A stretch of 64,000 nt of DNA, taken from NCBI GenBank assembly GCA_030531505.1, contig JAUNNH010000001.1:1-64000 (forward strand), given 5' to 3'. The number at the start of each line of letters is the position of its first letter. Positions within the stretch are counted from its first letter, which is position 1. The position numbers and the translations under genes are program-made. This DNA comes from Eubacteriales bacterium. GTDB lineage: Bacteria; Bacillota; Clostridia; Oscillospirales; Oscillospiraceae. Below the pieces are notes generated by a model. The model was not told the origin of the DNA. It saw only the letters and a program-made list of their open reading frames with translations, and ran no database searches. Shown here piece after piece: positions 61,129 through 64,000 of the stretch.

Positions 61129-61916
61129 TATGGCTGCGGGGGCGGACCGCCGGGAGAGGCAGGACCCGGGAAGAAACCTGCTGCATGTGGTTCCGGCGGC
61201 TGCTCCCCGGCCGGGGAGCCGGGACCCTCCGGTATGGCCCCGGCCGGCTGTGCGCTGTTCTCCGGCTGCGGCGGCGCGGCGCGCTGTGCGTCGGACGGGG
61301 ATGCGGCTTCCGGGCTTCCCTGCGGGGCAGGGGGTGTGTCCGTCTCCGGCTGCGCTTCCGGCCCCGGCGCCGGTACGGCGGGGGCGGCCGGCAGACTCCG
61401 GCGTATGGTCTCCTCCAGCTCGGCATGCAGCTTTTCGTCGTGCACAGGGCGCTGGGTGTCGGCGGCGACGGTGAGCGGTTCGTTGTCGGCTGTGTGATAG
61501 CCACAGCTCTCCAACTGCTCAACGGTGCGCCGGAGCGCCTTGTCGATCCGCTGATGGCGCAGCGACGTGACGTCGAGCTCTTCCAGCAGCGCCGCGCTCT
61601 CCTCGTCGGTGGCCTGGACGTCCAGCACATAGTCGAAGCAGTTGACGGTGTAAGAGAGGGAGGAGGCCCCTTCCAGACTCACCGTTCCGCAGGGCAGCGC
61701 GTAGGCGGTTCCGGCTCCGATGGAGAGCGCCAGGGCCGCGGCCGCGGCGAGCGAACCCACCTTTTTCCAGAGACGGCGCGCCGGACGCGCAGCGGAGCGC
61801 AGCAGCTCGACCGCCTGCCCGGGCGCGTAGGCGGCGTTGGGGATGCGCACCACAGCGCCGTCCTCGCCGAGCGCAGCAGCCCAGCGGCCGCGGATTTCCA
61901 CGATGACCGCCTTCAT
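61128..61916 (-). CDS. RsgI-like anti-sigma factor with Pro-rich extracytoplasmic region
   Basis: 262 residues from ATG 61916 with AAGGAGG seven bases upstream. Residues 1-40 (MKAVIVEIRGRWAAALGEDGAVVRIPN) are the RsgI N-terminal anti-sigma domain. A membrane segment follows near 52-72 (VGSLAAAAALALSIGAGTAYAL). The outside part begins VSLEGASSLSYTVNCFDYVLDVQATDEESAALLEELD, the conserved RsgI middle domain. The last ~90 residues are very rich in Pro, Ala, Glu and Gly. RsgI proteins hold SigI-type sigma factors until an outside signal arrives. No sigI gene is next to it here. Confidence 0.8.
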   Translation of the reverse strand: MKAVIVEIRGRWAAALGEDGAVVRIPNAAYAPGQAVELLRSAARPARRLWKKVGSLAAAAALALSIGAGTAYALPCGTVSLEGASSLSYTVNCFDYVLDVQATDEESAALLEELDVTSLRHQRIDKALRRTVEQLESCGYHTADNEPLTVAADTQRPVHDEKLHAELEETIRRSLPAAPAVPAPGPEAQPETDTPPAPQGSPEAASPSDAQRAAPPQPENSAQPAGAIPEGPGSPAGEQPPEPHAAGFFPGPASPGGPPPQP

Positions 61917-62191
61917 GTCCCGTCCTCCTTCCATACGAACTTCAAATACTCTCCGATCAAAGGGGGTGTTGACCCTTTCACACAGGAATACGAAAACCGG
62001 GCTGCAAAAAGTGGGGTCGCGGCAAAATTTTTTCCGCGGCGTCCACCATACCGTGTCAAGCTTAGTTCTGGCTTAGTAAAGGACATATAAAAGACATGTG
62101 CGCGAAAAAGTTTTTTCTCGCTCTAAGGCCGCTCTAAGGCAGCGCCTTTACCATAAAGCCACAGCAGGAATTAGTGAAAGGAAGGATCCCC

Positions 62192-63574
62192 ATGAAAAAG
62201 AAACGGCAGAAACTTATCGCCCTGGCGGCGGCCCTCGCACTCATCCTGAGCCTGGGCGCATCGGCCTGGGCCGACGACAGCTATACCAATACCGCTGACG
62301 GTGAGCATGCCATTACCGCCGACGGCGAGCAGGCCTCCTATTCCAATATTACCGTCAGCAAGACCGGCGACGCCTCCGGAGACGAGGCCGATTTCTACGG
62401 CGCAAACGCCGCAATTTTCGCGACCAACGGCGCGACGCTGGATCTCACCCATATCACGGTGGATACCGACGGCACCCACGCCAACGCAGTCTTCAGTTAC
62501 GGCGCGGGCACCACGGTCAACATTGCCGACTCGACGATCGAGACCCGCGGCAACTGCTCCGGCGGCCTGATGACCACCGGCGGCGGGACGATGAAGGCGA
62601 CGGATCTCACCGTACACACCACCGGCAATTCCTCCGCGGCCATCCGCTCTGACCGGGGCGGCGGCACTGTGATCGTCACCGGCGGCAGCTACAGCACCGA
62701 GGGCGTCGGTTCGCCGGCGGTCTACTCTACCGCGGATATCACGGTGAACAGCGCGGAACTGACGTCGAGCGCTTCCCAGGGCGTCGTGATCGAGGGGAAA
62801 AATTCTGTCACACTAAACGATGTGACGCTCACGGCGAACAATGTCAGCAAAAACAGCGACAAGTCCGCATGGTACCAGGCCGTGATGATCTATCAGTCCA
62901 TGTCCGGCGACGCGGCCGCGGGCCTGGCCTCCTTCACGATGGACGGCGGCCGCCTGCTGAATCAAAACGGCGACATCTTCTTTGTAAACAACACCGCAGC
63001 GGAGATCACCCTGCGTGCCGTCGAGATCGAAAACACGGACGAGGAGGGCGTGTTCCTCCGGGCGGCCGCGGCGGGCTGGGGACGTGAGGGCTCCAACGGC
63101 GGCCATGTGACGCTGAGAGCGGCCGCACAGTCCATCGACGGCGATATGCTGGTGGATGAGGTCTCCACTCTGAACCTCTATCTCACAGAGAACAGCAGCT
63201 TCACCGGCGCGATCAATCCCGACGGCGCGGCCGGCGAGGTATATGTGGAAATCGAGGATGGCTCGGTCTGGACCCTGACGGCGGACAGCTATATCAGCGG
63301 GCTGACCTGCCCGGCCGGGGCAGTTGTCCTGAACGGCTATACGCTCTCTGTCGGCGGTATAGTCTATACCGAGGGCAGTGCCTCCGAGGGCGAGCCTGTC
63401 GCCGTGGAGAGCAGTACCTCCGAAAGCGGCATGGGCGAGCCGCCCGAAGGTTTCGGCGGAGAGCATCCGGAGGGCATGGGCGAACCGCCCGAGGGCTTCG
63501 GCGGAGAGCGTCCGGAGGGCATGGGCGAACCGCCCCAGGGTGGCCCCGGCGGTGAGCCCCCTGCAAAGCCCTGA
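62192..63574 (+). CDS. Secreted parallel-repeat (beta-helix-like) protein with C-terminal GEPPEGFGG repeats
   Basis: 460 residues from ATG 62192 (GAAAGGAAGG upstream). The signal peptide is MKKKRQKLIALAAALALIL followed by SLGASAWA. The body repeats short Thr/Ser/Gly/Asp strands (NITVSKTG, HITVDTDGTHANAVFSYG, DLTVHTTGNSSAAIRS, GGSYSTEGVGSPAVYS), as in right-handed beta-helix adhesins or polysaccharide-binding proteins. The tail holds three copies of a G(M)GEPP(E/Q)GFGGE-x-PE unit. There is no sortase motif or anchor, so it is released or non-covalently held. Flanked by the anti-sigma gene on the other strand; function unknown. Confidence 0.7.
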   Translation: MKKKRQKLIALAAALALILSLGASAWADDSYTNTADGEHAITADGEQASYSNITVSKTGDASGDEADFYGANAAIFATNGATLDLTHITVDTDGTHANAVFSYGAGTTVNIADSTIETRGNCSGGLMTTGGGTMKATDLTVHTTGNSSAAIRSDRGGGTVIVTGGSYSTEGVGSPAVYSTADITVNSAELTSSASQGVVIEGKNSVTLNDVTLTANNVSKNSDKSAWYQAVMIYQSMSGDAAAGLASFTMDGGRLLNQNGDIFFVNNTAAEITLRAVEIENTDEEGVFLRAAAAGWGREGSNGGHVTLRAAAQSIDGDMLVDEVSTLNLYLTENSSFTGAINPDGAAGEVYVEIEDGSVWTLTADSYISGLTCPAGAVVLNGYTLSVGGIVYTEGSASEGEPVAVESSTSESGMGEPPEGFGGEHPEGMGEPPEGFGGERPEGMGEPPQGGPGGEPPAKP

Positions 63575-63581
63575 GCAAAAC

Positions 63582-63619
63582 AAAAGGAACGGAGAGCGTT
63601 CTCGCTCTCCGTTCCTTTT
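63582..63619 (+). terminator. Terminator after the secreted protein gene
   Basis: A 16-bp stem (63582-63597 with 63604-63619) followed by TTTT, eight bases past the stop codon. Confidence 0.88.
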
Positions 63620-63636
63620 TTGGTGAAAACAGAGGA

Positions 63637-63665
63637 TTGAAAAAAGCATCGTGCTGCGCTATGAT
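63637..63665 (+). promoter_or_regulatory. Promoter of the alpha-galactosidase gene
   Basis: TTGAAA (63637-63642), 17 bases, TATGAT (63660-63665). Confidence 0.65.
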
Positions 63666-63691
63666 GAGGAAAACTGTCCTGAGGTGATGCT

Positions 63692-64000
63692 ATGGCGATC
63701 GTGTTCGATCCCGCCCACAAGACCTATACACTCCACACGGAGCAGACGAGCTATCAGCTGCAGGCCGACCGCTTCGGCCGCTTGCTGCATCTGTATTACG
63801 GGCAGCGGAGCGAGGGCTGCCTCGACTATCTGCTGACCTATGCCGACCGCGGCTTCTCCGGCAATCCCAACGAAGCCGGGGATGAGCGCCGCTACTCGAT
63901 GGACGCCCTCCCGCAGGAGTTTCCCGTGCAGGGGACGGGCGACTACCGCAGCCCCCTGCTCTCCGTCCGGGACGAGACCGGGACCTTTGGCTGCGACCTG
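63692..64000 (+). CDS. GH36 alpha-galactosidase, N-terminal part (cut by window end)
   Basis: 103 codons from ATG 63692 (GAGGTGATGCT upstream) to the edge. MAIVFDPAHKTYTLHTEQTSY, then GRLLHLYYGQRSEGCLDYLL and QEFPVQGTGDYRSPLLSV are the N-terminal beta-sandwich features of family 36 alpha-galactosidases (the LxHLYYG and GDYRxP motifs). The catalytic barrel is beyond the window. It lacks a signal peptide, so it acts on imported raffinose-type or galactomannan oligosaccharides. Confidence 0.85.
   Translation, partial: MAIVFDPAHKTYTLHTEQTSYQLQADRFGRLLHLYYGQRSEGCLDYLLTYADRGFSGNPNEAGDERRYSMDALPQEFPVQGTGDYRSPLLSVRDETGTFGCDL

Noticed and set aside
1-64000. tRNA, rRNA genes and CRISPR arrays
   Set aside because: No T-arm-like GGTTCRANTCC motifs in intergenic DNA, no rRNA sequence and no regularly spaced repeats were seen.

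Overview
The window looks like the chromosome of an anaerobic, fairly high-GC Clostridia species, probably a gut Oscillospiraceae/Ruminococcaceae member. This is inferred from gene content: a T-box leader, type III glutamine synthetase, the short archaeal-type ProS, an OhrR regulator with Cys15, a BMP-family gene, TRAP-dependent uronate catabolism, and a Tn916-type Xis/Int pair with a MobV relaxase. No rRNA, tRNA or CRISPR array was seen.

Layout. 1-5.3 kb is a patchwork: the end of a peptidase-MA-like gene, a DUF134/NifX-like protein with a His-rich tail, a startless rubredoxin fragment, an AAA/DUF4143 ATPase between two copies of one inverted repeat, a truncated metallophosphatase, a D-2-hydroxyacid dehydrogenase, and scars resembling integrase right ends joined to the start of a low-molecular-weight tyrosine phosphatase (LMW-PTP) gene. 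5.3-30.9 kb is a nitrogen/nucleotide block. glmS, glnN, nadE and a fused Amt-PII gene run leftward; T-box-asnB, a LysR regulator, fumC, malic enzyme, purC, purF, carA, carB, pyrG, guaA, purA and purB run rightward. It joins ammonium uptake and sensing, glutamine synthesis and six glutamine amidotransferases; fumC and malic enzyme could drain the fumarate made by PurB. Between amt and asnB lie two tandem paralogous ORFs of 20 and 21 codons that look like real, undescribed micropeptides.

30.9-31.66 kb is a gene-free run of strong hairpins. 31.66-40.0 kb is a mobilizable element: a sigma-like protein and a DUF6076 protein, a ParE/Phd toxin-antitoxin pair, a CHC2 primase and P4-type helicase between 37-bp inverted repeats, a small helix-turn-helix-like protein, a MobV relaxase, Xis and Int. 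It ends exactly at the start codon of a LMW-PTP-barstar fusion gene, the evident integration target.

41.6-51.7 kb is a complete uronate (5-keto-4-deoxyuronate) island: a LacI/KdgR-like regulator, a DctPQM TRAP transporter, KduI, a KDPG aldolase with an extra C-terminal domain, KdgK, KduD and a zinc dehydrogenase, with one unrelated gene inside it on the opposite strand. 51.7-64 kb holds housekeeping and surface genes: a degenerate histidine-phosphatase-like protein with a Cys cluster, membrane proteins, OhrR, a DUF1700/HAAS-like protein, ProS, a C69 dipeptidase, a ParB-like/BMP fusion, a metallophosphoesterase, an RsgI-like anti-sigma factor, a secreted parallel-repeat protein and the start of a GH36 alpha-galactosidase.

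All assignments come from reading motifs in the translations; no database search was run.
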